Shown: piece after piece, positions 43,062 through 53,811 of the stretch
Layout of the letters: each line of letters starts with the position of its first letter
Position numbering within the stretch: the first letter of the stretch is position 1
Origin: Cliona cf. orientalis
Lineage: Eukaryota; Porifera; Demospongiae; Clionaida; Clionaidae
Direction of reading: 5' to 3'
DNA length: 64,000 nucleotides
NCBI GenBank assembly: GCA_963930775.1
Contig: OZ005690.1
Span: forward strand, 3,828,225 to 3,892,224
Notes under the pieces: generated by a model
Told to the model about the DNA's origin: nothing
Databases searched by the model: none
Seen by the model: only the letters and a program-made list of their open reading frames with translations
Translations under genes and position numbers: made by a program

Positions 43062-44372
43062 GGATATGCTGTCAATTAGTACCCAATTAGCTGCTATGTG
43101 TCTTGACTTAGACATAGCTAGAACTCTATATTATATAGAGCACCAGCATATCCTGCGCGCTGCAGCGTCGATGTCAGAGAGCTTAGCAAACTCCACCATA
43201 GATGCCATCTGCTGTCGACCCGTTGACAACCTTAGCTACCTAGCTACATATTGTGCCAGGCCAGGTTGTGTGCATGCATGAGCAGAAAGAATAGTGTTAA
43301 TAGGCATATGCATGGCCAGCAAAATGCAGTGTTTGCGATGCTCATGGACCTTGCCAAATCATTTGAAGCATAATAAAGGATGATGTCGACAGATATAATG
43401 CTGTACTTAGAGTCATGCATGAACTAAGGGGATTTTTGTCTGTCATTGTCTGTTGTCGTCAGCTGCACAAAATGGCCACATCTGGAGATCCAGGCATCTG
43501 ACATTAGGTCCGGGGCTGGGTATTCCATTTAATGCTCGCTAACTAGCTACACGTGTGTCTACACAACCTATAGCTATAATATCATAATATTATAGACAGC
43601 TAAATTAAAGTTAGCTTCATTCTGTATATCTCATCGCTCATTATTAATTATGCAGTAGAGCTAATAGTACATTTACAATAAAAGAGTTTATCATGATGCT
43701 AGTGTTTGCAGTGATGACAGTGATTATTCTGAGCGAAGCGAGGTTCCACTCGGATCCTGCATGGTTTCTCAAATTTTGAAAATATCGCTCTAGATCTTGG
43801 CCATCAGAGCACCACAAGCAAGCCTCTTCAACTTTTTAGTTCACCACCTGCTAGCTACCAAGTGTAGCTACAAGGTCCTGCAAATGCTCTATTTGCCTAT
43901 AATAAAATGTGCCTCCCCTAACTCTCGCACTCCATTAGCTATATCATCCAGGCATTTCACTACCACTTAAAGAATGAAAATCAGTACGTATAATTATATA
44001 GAGTATCTATTGCATGTATCTAGCTAATACCTTTAATTAAGCTGGGTGCTAATTTCTCATCCCCCCCCTCCCCCCCCCCTCCCCCCCCCCCCTGGATGAA
44101 ACCCTGGTAGTCATTATGTGTGTGAATACGCTAGCTGCTATACATACCTCAATTTGTACTTTATTACCCCTCGTGAATGCACATTGTAGCTGTGAGTGTT
44201 AATTAACTTAATTCATTAGAATTCCAGGGAGTAGCTAACCAGCAGTTTCGTGGTAAACTGAACACTGAGATAATATGTGAATAACTAATAGCTAGCTTAG
44301 CATGTACTGGTAGCTAGCCATAATATAGCAGCTGAAATAAGCTACATAGCTACATGACTAGTAGCTGATATC
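43062..44372. other. Non-coding partner of 23240-24549
   Basis: Colinear with the 5' flank of GNAT 2. It holds the clean AGCT insertions at 43242-43245 and 43853-43856, GCAT at 43272, and the interrupted C tract at 44060-44093. No gene. Confidence 0.75.
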
Positions 44373-44840
44373 ATGGCAACTGAGACGAAGTTCATAGTTA
44401 GAGGTGCATTACTGGAAGACAATGATATGGAAGTAGCTATCTACCCGTCTGGGAGTTCTGGAAAATAGGCATTTGGGGACTCACGACTTGGTTTCAATTT
44501 ATTCTGCTGATCCAAGTGAATTTTTTGTCGGAGAACTTAACGGTGAAGTCATTAGTCACATCAGTGCCGTCAAGTATCCTTCACACTCTGCTTTCATTGG
44601 TGCGTTCATTGTTGCAAAGGAACACAGAGGAAAGGGATATGGCAGACAAACCTGGGATGCAGCATGGAAGTCTCTGGACAGAGATTACACTATTGGCCTT
44701 GTTGCTGTCACTCACACGATTCCAAGGTATGAAAAGCTGGGATTTCACACAGTATGGAACACTTTTGTTGCTAAACTGGATGTGCAGACTGTCACCAAGA
44801 AGCTTACAGATCATAAATCTCTGGGTGGTGTCTCAATTAC
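44373..44840 (+). pseudogene. GNAT acetyltransferase copy 4, frameshifted and truncated
   Basis: The ATG and first residues (MATETKFIVRGALLED) are kept. Then six extra bases and an AGCT insertion at 44435-44438 shift the frame. The N-terminal domain is otherwise preserved through RGKGYGRQTWDAAW up to SLGGVSIT, where a CAGGGTTTCATC element begins at 44841 and replaces the whole second domain. Confidence 0.85.
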
Positions 44841-45400
44841 CAGGGTTTCATCTAGCGACAAAAATTTGGGGTGAAAGTGCAATGAATCAGTGGGCGTATT
44901 TAGCATGCCAAGTTCCTTGGAACGTATTTTAGGAGAATTCCTTCAGATTGTTCGTGAAATTTTTGATCAAAAATAAAGGCAAGTCAAAAGTGGTTTGTTT
45001 TAGTATTTTGATACAGTACGTGTCCTGCGAGTCCAAGTAGCCCTGTGACACATCAGTTGTCACCTTGGTTGAGTTACAGTAGGTCAATACAAGCATCATT
45101 GATGCATCGATTGTGGATTCCGACTGATCAAAATTCAAATACTGAAAGGGGTTAAATGTGACCTTTGACCCTCCAACTGCGCCCAAAAAAAAATCACTAC
45201 GCATGCGCACTTGTAGGCCACGTGTTCCTGTTCCCGCTCCCGCATCTTTCAGCGAAGTCCACTTACCCAGATGACTTGAAGATAGACTCTCCATATCCAA
45301 AAAATTAGGGCCATAAAATCCCAACCACTTTCTTTGATTTTCGCAAGGCTGCTGCATACCCAATTAGCTATAATCATTGGCAATAATATAGTATTGCATG
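44841..45400. mobile_element. Left part of a CAGGGTTTCATC element
   Basis: The first about 160 bp match 37280-37440 (CAGGGTTTCATCTAGC, GAGTGGGCGTA-like, TTTTTGATCAAAAA). No right end is found. A 144-residue minus-strand frame (44929-45363) lies across it but has no recognisable domain. Confidence 0.6.
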
Positions 45401-46204
45401 GGGAGCTTAAATGAGAGATATGATTTCTGTCATTTGAAGCGTATAGCTATACTGTAACACAGAAAATAATTAAGCTCTTATTGTTGCAATGTACCGCATG
45501 CAATTGTTGTGTGCGCATGCACACACTTTTGTATGCACCATACTCGTGTGTTGTCTGGCGGGAGGGGGCAAAAAGATAGCTATAGTAATTGCATTCCAGG
45601 AGAATGGCGGACTGGCGGGGGACAGCTGCTGTTGTAGACTGGCCAGGGCTGGTGTGCAGGTATTAAAAGTGGCTGCAGGGCCAGAGATAGTCACTCTCAC
45701 AACAGTTAATGTTATTCTCATTGCTGTCCAGCAAAGGTAATGTACATGTTGAATGTATGTATATATGCATACCAGTGGAGTTTAATGCAGAAGTGTGTAT
45801 AGGATGGACATGCTGGACAATTCTACTGGAACAGATACCAATGTGCGGCTGACCCAGGTGGACTGGAATGGCTAATCTATGACCCTGTTATCGTTAATAT
45901 TGCTTAGTCTGGGATGTTTTTATTTCGATTTTTTTCCTCTCTTATTTTCCTCAAAAAATGAGGTTTTTTGGAGAGGTGTTTTTTCCATGGCTATGTTGGC
46001 TAGCATAGCCTAAACTTGAGTGCAAATTTTCAGCCCATCCCAGTTATGCCTCTGTTTAGTACTTTTGTATTCGTGTTAGCTAATTTGTGGTCTTATGTGT
46101 ACTCCTTGTACAAAGTCTTGTACTTTGCTGGCACAGCTCGCACGGCTGCTGCATACCAAAACTGATAATATATTATAGTATTGCATGGGGAGCTTAAATG
46201 AGAG
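45347..46204. repeat. Direct repeats flanking about 0.8 kb
   Basis: GGCTGCTGCATACC.. to TTGCATGGGGAGCTTAAATG occurs at 45347-45413 and again at 46142-46200. The DNA between may be an insertion or a tandem duplication; it contains no gene I can support. A possible small frame at 45489-45740 is not convincing. Confidence 0.6.
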
Positions 46205-46425
46205 CCAACAAGAGGTGGGGTATATCAAAATTGATTTAAGGGGTGGGTCAGAGTCAACAAAAGATGACTATTCATCCAACAGCAGGTGGGGTATATATGT
46301 CAAAAAGGGATGTCAACAGAAGATGAATATGCAAAAGGGGGTGGGGTATGTCAAAAAAGGGTGGATCAGAAAGTCAACAGATGAATATCCAACAGGAGGT
46401 GGGCCATGTCAAAAAAGGGATCGGG
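46204..46425 (+). repeat. G-rich minisatellite of about 60-70 bp units
   Basis: Four degenerate units share AGGTGGGGTATATC or GGTGGGGTATGTC, CAAAAAGGG and CAACAGAAGATGA. The open frame over this tract is a by-product of the repeat. Confidence 0.7.
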
Positions 46426-46873
46426 GATTAGCTATAGGAATAATCCAACCAGGAAGACATCAATGTCAATTAGCTATGTCTTCATCATAGGCTGCCAGTT
46501 GACAACTCCTGCACTACCACATCATGCTAATGAAAATATCCTTCCTTAAAAAAAAAAGCAGAAGTTACTCAAATTAGATCATGCAAAAATCCAGGGAGGA
46601 CTCTTTACACTATGAACATGATTCCTCACTCCATACCCACACCTATAACTCAAGGTAGAGCTGATAATCCAATGCAAAACTCAACAGCCCAACACTCATG
46701 ATATAATAATATAGCTACATATTGCAGGCTAGAAATTTATAGAAATCATTAGTAATCTAATGACAGTAAAACACACATCTATCTATATCCACATTAAGGA
46801 ATAATTGAAGGTTCATAATTAATAGTATATTATATATGAACTAACATATTTCTTACATTAAAAGTATATAAGC

Positions 46874-47623
46874 TCACAGAGAGTCTATAGATATTACCAC
46901 AGTCTGCTGGATGTGTGGCACAGGGTCTCCACTATCACAATAGCGCTGGATGTTTGCTAATTTTGCACTTACCATTGTAAGTATGTCATTAAGGGATATT
47001 TTTATGTCTCTTTTTTTGCTTAGTTCAGCAAGAAGTAGGTGTGTCCAGTTAGATCCATCAATAGCTACTGCACCAGGCATAGTGGCATATGCCAAAAGGT
47101 AATTCCCACGAAGAGGGATAACTTGAGGGTGAGGCTCGAACTCTGCAGGTCTAGAATTTGGATTTGATCTTGGCACTTGACTACCAGGCTCCCCACCATG
47201 ACAAGCATCAATGAAGAACAGCTTTGGAATTTGCTTAAGAGTGCGAGATTCCACTTTTGAAAAATTCACCAAAGGTTCAACAATATCATCCATTACATTA
47301 ACTTCCTTTCTATCATTAGTTATGATTTTCAACTGCTCTCCATGTCCTAAAAACAAAAAGACTACTCTTTTGTAGCTTTTTGGATAGGATATGTGTTTGG
47401 AAATGTTTTCGATCACATTTCGAATTCGTTTTTCATTAGCAGCTCTATACACAAGAACTGCTAGATTGAGTTCCTCAAAAGTGCTTATGGCTGTGTCATA
47501 GTCTGGTAATTCCCCCTTCAATGGTCCAGGGCAGCCCACAATTATTGCTAGTCCTGTAGCATTATCCTTTGACTTGATTGTTTCATCAAAACGGTGAACA
47601 TCTAGCTCTGATAGTGTATGCAT
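46874..47623 (-). CDS. Caspase-fold cysteine protease (caspase-like)
   Basis: 249 residues from the first ATG (47623). GLAIIVGCPGPLKGELPDYD opens the p20 fold. The catalytic histidine is H94 in FLFLGHGE and the catalytic cysteine C141 in FFIDACHGG, both present. DACHGG replaces the QACRG of vertebrate caspases and is common in metacaspase- and paracaspase-like and early-metazoan caspase-like proteins. A p10-like part follows, NYLLAYATMPGAVAI..W, matching the caspase AYATVPG strand, but the SWR substrate pocket is not conserved, so aspartate specificity is uncertain. No prodomain (CARD, DED) is in the open frame; an upstream exon could exist, as the frame stays open before the ATG with a TAG that could be an acceptor. 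Likely role: cell death or stress signalling in the cytosol (family inference). Confidence 0.75.
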   Translation of the reverse strand: MHTLSELDVHRFDETIKSKDNATGLAIIVGCPGPLKGELPDYDTAISTFEELNLAVLVYRAANEKRIRNVIENISKHISYPKSYKRVVFLFLGHGEQLKIITNDRKEVNVMDDIVEPLVNFSKVESRTLKQIPKLFFIDACHGGEPGSQVPRSNPNSRPAEFEPHPQVIPLRGNYLLAYATMPGAVAIDGSNWTHLLLAELSKKRDIKISLNDILTMVSAKLANIQRYCDSGDPVPHIQQTVVISIDSL

Positions 47624-47832
47624 ATTGAGTATAGCTAGTACACCCAAGCATTTATGTATAAAAAGTTGATTAATTATTCATTAATATGGATGGAGTATAT
47701 ACTGAGATTAGATGACTTAAGTGTTAATGTTAGGCTGACTAACAGGTTTCATTTTGATGCACATGAAAGAAACCATCCAAATTCACTGGATCACTTTTCT
47801 AGATCATTTACATCATGTCACCGGCATACGAG

Positions 47833-47890
47833 TACCGTAGAATCCTGCGATTACGCCCCCCCCCCCCCCCCCCCCCCCTTTGTGCATGCT
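47833..47890. repeat. TACCGTAGAATCC terminus followed by a C tract
   Basis: TACCGTAGAATCCTGCGATT runs into about 22 C. The inverse end of the same family is at 51440-51464 (CGTAATCGCGGGATTCCACGGTA). Only one end of this copy is visible. Confidence 0.6.
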
Positions 47891-47945
47891 AGGATTGGGC
47901 AAAAGTGGGGAGGGGGCTTGTACACGGGATCCTTACATTTCCGTG

Positions 47946-47959
47946 TGACGACCATTACC
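47946..47959 (+). repeat. Exact 14-mer TGACGACCATTACC
   Basis: Occurrence of the interspersed motif, about 320 bp upstream of the caspase-like gene, outside any recognised element. Confidence 0.6.
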
Positions 47960-48370
47960 AACCGTCGAATGCCACGTGGGCGCGCGATCTCTGTACTTTC
48001 TCTGGCTGTTAAAGTGTTTGGTGGGCAAAACTCGAGAAAAACGACAAAGTAAGACATAATATGACACAAATAGCTGATATAGTGCATGATTTGCGACCTG
48101 CAATTCCCTTTTATGTATTGTTGTAAGACTAACTGTATGGCAATTATTTATACAAGTTTGACACTATGCAATAACATACAAAGATACGATGACACAACTG
48201 TGTGACCCGTGCTTTCCACTGAGGCATACACTATACAGTGATCATGACTGATTTGATTACTCTGTGGTAGCAAAATATTAAACAACTCTCCACTGCATGA
48301 TCAGTGTGTGCTTATACATTCAACATTATTCTTGTCCGAGTCCATGCAGCTAGCAATAATTATAGCTATC

Positions 48371-48995
48371 TCTTCTGGAATCCTTACAAATTGAAAATTT
48401 CCTTACTGTAGCTATACCAACCAAATGGGCACAGTGCATGCAACATACCTCTCCACGTATCCCTCCCCTGTCTCTCTGGAACATCCTTACAAATGGAGAA
48501 TTTCCTTACAACATAGTGCATGCATCATACCTCTCCATGAATCCATCCCCTGTCTCTCTGGAAAATCCCTACAAATGGAAAATTTCCTTACAACATAGTG
48601 CATGCAACATTGCTACCTCTCCACGTATCCCTCCCCTGTCTCTCTGGAACATCCTTACAAATGGAAAATTTCCTTACAACATAGTGCATGCATCATACCT
48701 CTCCACGAATCCATCCCCTGTCTCTCTGGAAAATCCTTACAAATGGAAAATTTCCTTAGAACATAGTGCATGCATCATACCTCTCCACGTATCCCTCCCC
48801 TGTCTCTCTGGAAAATCCTTACAAATGGAAAATTTCCTTACAATATAGTGCATGCAACATAGCTACCTCTCCACGTATCCCTCCCCTGTCTCTCTGAAAA
48901 ATCCTTACAAATGGAAAATTTCCTTACAACCAAATAGCTATACCCCTCACCTGTCTCTTTGGAAAATACTTAGCTACAAATGGAAAATTTCCTTA
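48371..48995 (+). repeat. 82-86-bp minisatellite, about seven units
   Basis: Units contain CCTCTCCACGTATCCCTCCC, CTGTCTCTCTGGAA and CCTTACAAATGGAAAATTTC, then AACATAGTGCATGCA. Starts fall near 48449, 48531, 48617, 48698, 48780 and 48866, with a degenerate unit after 48930. The 136-residue frame across it (48438-48848) is repeat-derived. This is not CRISPR: units are contiguous with no unique spacers. Confidence 0.9.
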
Positions 48996-49337
48996 TGACC
49001 AAACACTGGAAAAAATAAATAGCTAGAATGGCATTGGCACATAATTAGAGCGTGAAAATTAGGACTCCGGCACAGGTGGCGTGTTCATCAGAGAAACGCC
49101 TTAATTAGAACACTATGTTCTGTAATGACACAATTTGAAACTCCAAATACTTGATATGAAACCTAATCAGGCAATGAATTATTAAAAGCAGAGTTTACGC
49201 CATCATTTACCTTAATCAAGGACAATTTTATTTACAGGTACTAGCTAAATTTAGCAAAATTAGCGAATTACAAAAGGATATGGCTAAAATTTAATAAGTT
49301 CATCCGAGCTGATGCCGGAAGTAGCTAGCACTTAAAA

Positions 49338-49445
49338 ATTTCGAGGAGAAAAAAAAGTTCACTCCAAGTGTAAAATGAGATTTAAACCTGTTCCATACTG
49401 CTCCACACGTAAGGGCTGAGGCCGCTCCAACCACTAGACCACCGC
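49338..49445 (-). repeat. tRNA-like SINE, copy 2
   Basis: Minus strand: A box TGGTCTAGTGG (49431-49441), B box GGTTTAAATCT (49378-49388), then TTTTTTTTCTCCTCGAAATTTTTAAG-type tail as in the copy at 30553. DNA on the 5' side (ATAGACAAACCCTAGAGACC on the plus strand, 49495-) also matches the first copy's neighbour. Confidence 0.65.
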
Positions 49446-50212
49446 TGTAGCTATATCGTGACTGATGGCAATCGTTATATATTTTACCCCTTTCATAGAC
49501 AAACCCTAGAGACCAACCCTGCTAACCACAGACAGCCCCTCCCATCCATACCGTGCATACATGTAGGGTATGGCTATATAAGAGACACCCAACCTGATGC
49601 AGTGGATATAAGTCATACCCGCACGGGCTCGGATTCTCACATGAACAGCATCAGCTTGGGTCAGTTGTTATTGAATGAAAACACCACGCGATTATACTGG
49701 AATTTTGTGATCTTCAATGTCATGTAGCTATCTCTGAAACTGCTCGATGGAAAAACATCATTCCAGTCTCATACTGTAGAGCAGCACAAGAGCTATAGAA
49801 TGGTGTTTAAATAATGGGAATCCATCCAAGGGAACTAAATTGTGCCACTTTTTGCATGAGGCACCAGGTATTTGTGAGTGCTTGCGAGTAGCTATAGCAT
49901 GCACAAAAGTGCTTACCATGGAGCTCATAAATGTCTCCAAGATATTGGACTTCAACAAGCAGAAAGTTGAAGAGTTACTCTGTCTTATTTGGAGTCCAAA
50001 TAATGATCTGAAAAAAACGGCAAAAGATTGGAATGTGGCACCAGATCCGCTTCCTGGATCAGCGTGTTTAAAAAATTTAGGACGACTGGGGTGAACTTAC
50101 CCATACACAATTACAAAAAAATCACAAATAATAGTACTTGGACGAAAAACTTTTTGCATAATTAGAAAAGAAAATTTTTTAACTTTGAGAGCACATGCCG
50201 GGCTACCTAGTG

Positions 50213-50360
50213 GCTAAGTCAGTCTAGATTTATAATTAGAAATCTACTATCTGAGATGTCTAATTCTTTATCACTGAAAGCTGTCTAGTAGCTAAGTCAG
50301 TCTAGATTTATAATCTACTATTTGAGATGTCTAATTCTTTATCACTGAAACTTTAAGCTG
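50213..50360 (+). repeat. Tandem pair of about 70-bp units
   Basis: GCTAAGTCAGTCTAGATTTA and GATGTCTAATTCTTTATCAC occur twice in order, separated by CTGTCTAGTA. No gene. Confidence 0.85.
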
Positions 50361-50814
50361 TCTGATAGCTAGGTGTCAAAACTTGAGACTATAATCTGCT
50401 AAAAATATTAATAGTGAAATTCATAGGCAACTTTTCCTGAACAATTCCAGGGACATAGATCACACCCACTAGACCCGGCTAACATTAATTAAAATTCCAC
50501 CCATACCGGGACCCAATATCATCAAATTTTGATGATTATCAATGCCTAAAATAAAGCATAAATTCGCAAGCAGAGTAGACCTCTTATAGTGTTGTTAGCT
50601 ACTGCAAAACCAAAGTTTGTAAAACACTAGCTACAAGCTACTTGTTCGATCATTTTACTTCCAATAGTTACTTACCAGTGTCTATGCTAGTGTCTGGACC
50701 TCATCCGGAACCAACAATACAACTGTAGTAGCTAGAGCCTTCCGGGACCCAGGATAATTGCTAAATATCCGGGACTGTCCCGGTACCTGTTTGAGCCTAT
50801 GGAAATTCGCTAAA

Positions 50815-51155
50815 ATTAAAGTAGCATTAAAGTGCGTGGTTGTGGGCGTGAAGATTGGATAATTCAATTAGTGAATCGTGAGGAGGCGTGGCCGAGGAGG
50901 CCATACGAGTGTTTTTGGTCAAAGGTGGGCGTGTCTAGAAAGAGCAAGGGATAATTTAATATGCGTGTGTAATTAGTGGTCGGAAGTGGCCCCTGAAGAA
51001 AAGACCGATAATTTCCCATATTAAAGCAAGATCTTTCTTAACCGCAACAAAAAAAAAAACTAATTAGGCCTAATTTAGCGTGCGGGCGCGTTCCAGGCAC
51101 TGTGTGCAGTGTGTGCGTGTGTGTTTTATTGCTTCCGGTTGGGCGTGGCTTAATT
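50815..51155. repeat. Partial relative of the 1.8-kb TTAA element
   Basis: GAATCGTGAGGAGGCGTGGC, AGTGGCCCCTGAAGAAAA and CTAATTAGGCCTAAT match 41296-42410 in order, without the nested hAT-like block and without most of the interior. Neither GGTACC end is preserved. Confidence 0.75.
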
Positions 51156-51342
51156 GTACTTGAACATGCATTTCAAATTGGCCATTGATAGCTAAATTGT
51201 TATTTCAACTTAAATTTCTAATGTAATGAAAATCATCTTACATCTGCACACATGCGCAACTCTAATATCGCAAATAGTGCGGCATATGGAATAGCTAGTT
51301 TGATAGCTGTAGCTACTGTTTTTGTTGATTTATGGGCTCCAT

Positions 51343-51464
51343 TTTACAGTCAGGGAGGGGGGGGGCTTATACGCGAGACAAAAGTACCTATGCAGGAACT
51401 TGAGCCAAAAATGGAGGGGGGCTTATGTGCGAGGGGGGGGGCGTAATCGCGGGATTCCACGGTA
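51343..51464. repeat. G-tract element with CCACGGTA end
   Basis: Contains three long G runs within CGAGGGGGGGGG-type strings and closes with GGGATTCCACGGTA, the inverse of the terminus at 47833. The left end is unclear (CAGTCAGGGAGGGG). Confidence 0.5.
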
Positions 51465-51559
51465 TGTTTAATGTCACAATCATGGGATAATATAGCTAGT
51501 ATATATATGCATAATCATCTATTAACAGTACGTGCTCACAAAGCATAGAGACGTAGTTC

Positions 51560-52000
51560 ATGCACAAACGGTAACCTGCCTAGTCAAGATTGTCTAATAG
51601 TACCATGCGCATGCACAGATTGAAGCGGTTGCCGAGACCACATACCTCATAGCAAGTAACTACCAATTAAGTATGCAATGGCAACATTCTCGCTCTGCTC
51701 GAACGTTGCTACTGGACTACTGACAGGTGAGACAAAGAACAGACCTCGCCTCTTGCTTCGCTCGAGGCTCGGCTAGCGCCAGCACCTGCTTAAGCAGGCC
51801 TATCGAAACGTGCGGCGCTTTCACGCCGATTGTTTGACAATGCGTCTCTATGGCCCGAGGCATTAAGGTCACCCTTCTTTATGCACACTGCCCTACAGTT
51901 CTGACCAATCCTGAGCCTTGTAGCACTGATTTCTCTCCGCCCGCGCTGCGCGTTCATAGCAACCGGGCGCATCCAAGACGCGTATCCATGCCCTCATGTA
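51560..52000. other. GC-richer unassigned patch
   Basis: Higher CG content than surroundings, with CCTCTTGCTTCGCTCGAGGC and CGCCCGCGCTGCGCG. A similar CCTCGCTTCGCTCGG string is near 57324. Short frames only; no gene or RNA recognised. It may be an unrecognised transposon or a CpG-rich element upstream of the SAP ORF. Confidence 0.4.
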
Positions 52001-52295
52001 ATGACACGGACTATAATATAAGAAAAATGATCGTCTGAAAAATATTTTTCGTTGTATAATAATATTATTATTATTATAATATAATAACTTGTGTAAATGT
52101 TTGTTTATGAATGGTAAACTTGACCACAACATCCTAATCAGTCTACATGACCACAAGTATGTCATATCACTTATGTACTTATTCATGCTACCACTAGTAC
52201 TGGTTCAGTTTGGCAAATGCTAAGAGTGCTACAGTTAGCCTCATTATCAAAGTCACAGACAGATCTAGAGTCTTGGTATCAAACGCTAAGTCGCG

Positions 52296-52690
52296 ATGCT
52301 GCCTAAATGGACTTCAGCCATGGAGCAACAGCGACTGACGCTGAGCAACATTCTCCACATGACCATCGACAGTGTTCAGCAACAACTCAGAGCACGAAAC
52401 CTGTCGTCTGCTAGAAATAAGAAAGCACTGGCTGAACACCTCAGTACCTACTTGAGCACCAATTCCAATGTCCCTAGGACCCGCCACGCTCCCCAGCGCG
52501 AGCAAGAGCACTCCAGCGAATCTCCTCACCAGTGCTAGGATGTTAACGATAGACGAACGTCGTCTAGGGCTGCTAGCAACAACAGCACAGCTACGGCTCG
52601 CCAGTGCGAGCGATGTGTCAGGAAAGAATGCCATCAACACCACCAGCCCCGTGGCCGTCAGCGCAGCCACAGCAGCATAAATCGATTGTC
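52296..52690 (+). pseudogene. SAP-domain ORF with one in-frame stop, transposon-cut
   Basis: MLPKWTSAMEQQRLTLSNIL is followed by MTIDSVQQQLRARNLSSARN and KKALAEHL, a SAP-type helix-turn-helix (DNA-binding; about residues 20-50). A TAG at 52536 interrupts the frame, which then continues in the same phase through DVNDRRTSSRAASNNSTATA, CERCVRKECHQHH and an Arg/Ser-rich piece until a CAGGGTTTTAT element at 52693. SAP plus a basic Cys/His-containing tail is seen in retroelement ORF1/Gag-like proteins, and TGGTATCA just upstream could be a primer-binding site. A host gene exon cannot be excluded. Confidence 0.45.
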
Positions 52691-52692
52691 TG

Positions 52693-52979
52693 CAGGGTTT
52701 TATCTGGCCTAAAAATTTAGAGGGGGAAACATGGTAGAAGCTGAAGTAATGGGCCCCGCCTTGGCGGCCCAAGGGGGTGGGTGCGGGAGGGGGATGTGCC
52801 CCCTCCCACACGAAGCGCGGGAAGCTAAAGCATAAATTAATATTAATGTTCCCATAAAGGCACCTAAGTAACACTTCAACATAATTAATTATGAAATCTC
52901 ATGAATTTTAATTAATTTTTTGTAAATGTTTTGGGGGGGGGGAACACTCCCTGCTGGGCTCTATGCAGATAAACCCCTG
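52693..52979. mobile_element. CAGGGTTTTATCTGG..AGATAAACCCCTG element
   Basis: Imperfect inverted ends 287 bp apart enclose a C/G-rich interior (GGGCCCCGCCTTGGCGGCCC). Related to the 834-bp element at 37280 and to the end at 63557. Confidence 0.65.
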
Positions 52980-53811
52980 ATACTCATAGCGTAAAACCTC
53001 AACTATCGGCCGAGTGTACATCAATTATCGACTGGACACTTACGCGTTTATACGGAAAAATTTACAAAGATGATGTGGAGCTCCGTTTATGCTCGAAGAC
53101 TGGATCAGAATCAGAGGTTTTAGATTCATTTGAAGATACCAGGTAGGCTTAACTTACTTCTACAACGTAAATACATGGGAGAGAAGGGTATAGAATGGTG
53201 TTGAACCAATTTGAATGGGCGTGACATGGCATACTGAATGGTGGTGGATCGTAAGGGTTGGAGGCTAGCTACATAGCCTAATCTGATATTAGACACTTTA
53301 CTTACTTTTATCCAGATCAGAGGAAAGGAAACAGTACTCATATGAACCCCACAAAGCATCGCCGAAGTTAATAATATTAGCATTTATATCATGTCATTCT
53401 CAATCATATAATTTATTGTATACAATGCAGTAATGATTATTCATAGCTCGTTTTCAGCAATGCTACAAAAGAATGAGTTGGTTGTAATTGGTAAAGGGTA
53501 ATCACACCTGCTAGTTTCAGTACTGTTGACCAGGAGTGGCAATTTTGAACAGGTAAGAGTTGATAGACAAAAAGGCTCAATTTGGCCGATAATAATTGTA
53601 GTGCAGCCAATAATACCTGGTGGTTGTCGATAATACAGGCCAGTGAATAGGAGTTTCGAGAGATCGCTGTACTGTATCTGCTATTCAAAAGTACATCATT
53701 TTTATATCACTGTGTAGAGAACCATAATTATGTCCAGTCTGTATGTCTTTGAAGTAGAGCCTAGAACCGTTCCTACTTCGAGTTACACCAAAAGGCGCAA
53801 ACTATGGCCAA
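52980..53811. other. Gene-free spacer
   Basis: Short frames only. Nothing recognised besides two CGATAAT-type short repeats near 53585 and 53625. Confidence 0.6.

Noticed and set aside
44929..45363. 144-residue minus-strand frame
   Set aside because: Crosses the edge of a CAGGGTTTCATC element; no domain recognised and no paralogue in the window.
45489..45740. Possible exon ending at CAGCAAAG|GTAATG
   Set aside because: A donor-like site exists but there is no convincing acceptor, start or homology.
46185..46490. 101-residue frame with repeated VGYVKKG
   Set aside because: Follows the G-rich minisatellite; no conserved domain.
48438..48848. 136-residue open frame with repeated PSPVSLENPYKWK blocks
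   Set aside because: It is a translation of the 82-86-bp minisatellite; unit lengths vary and no start context or domain supports a gene.
48371..48995. Possible CRISPR-like array
   Set aside because: Units are contiguous and wholly repetitive with no unique spacers, and the genome is eukaryotic.
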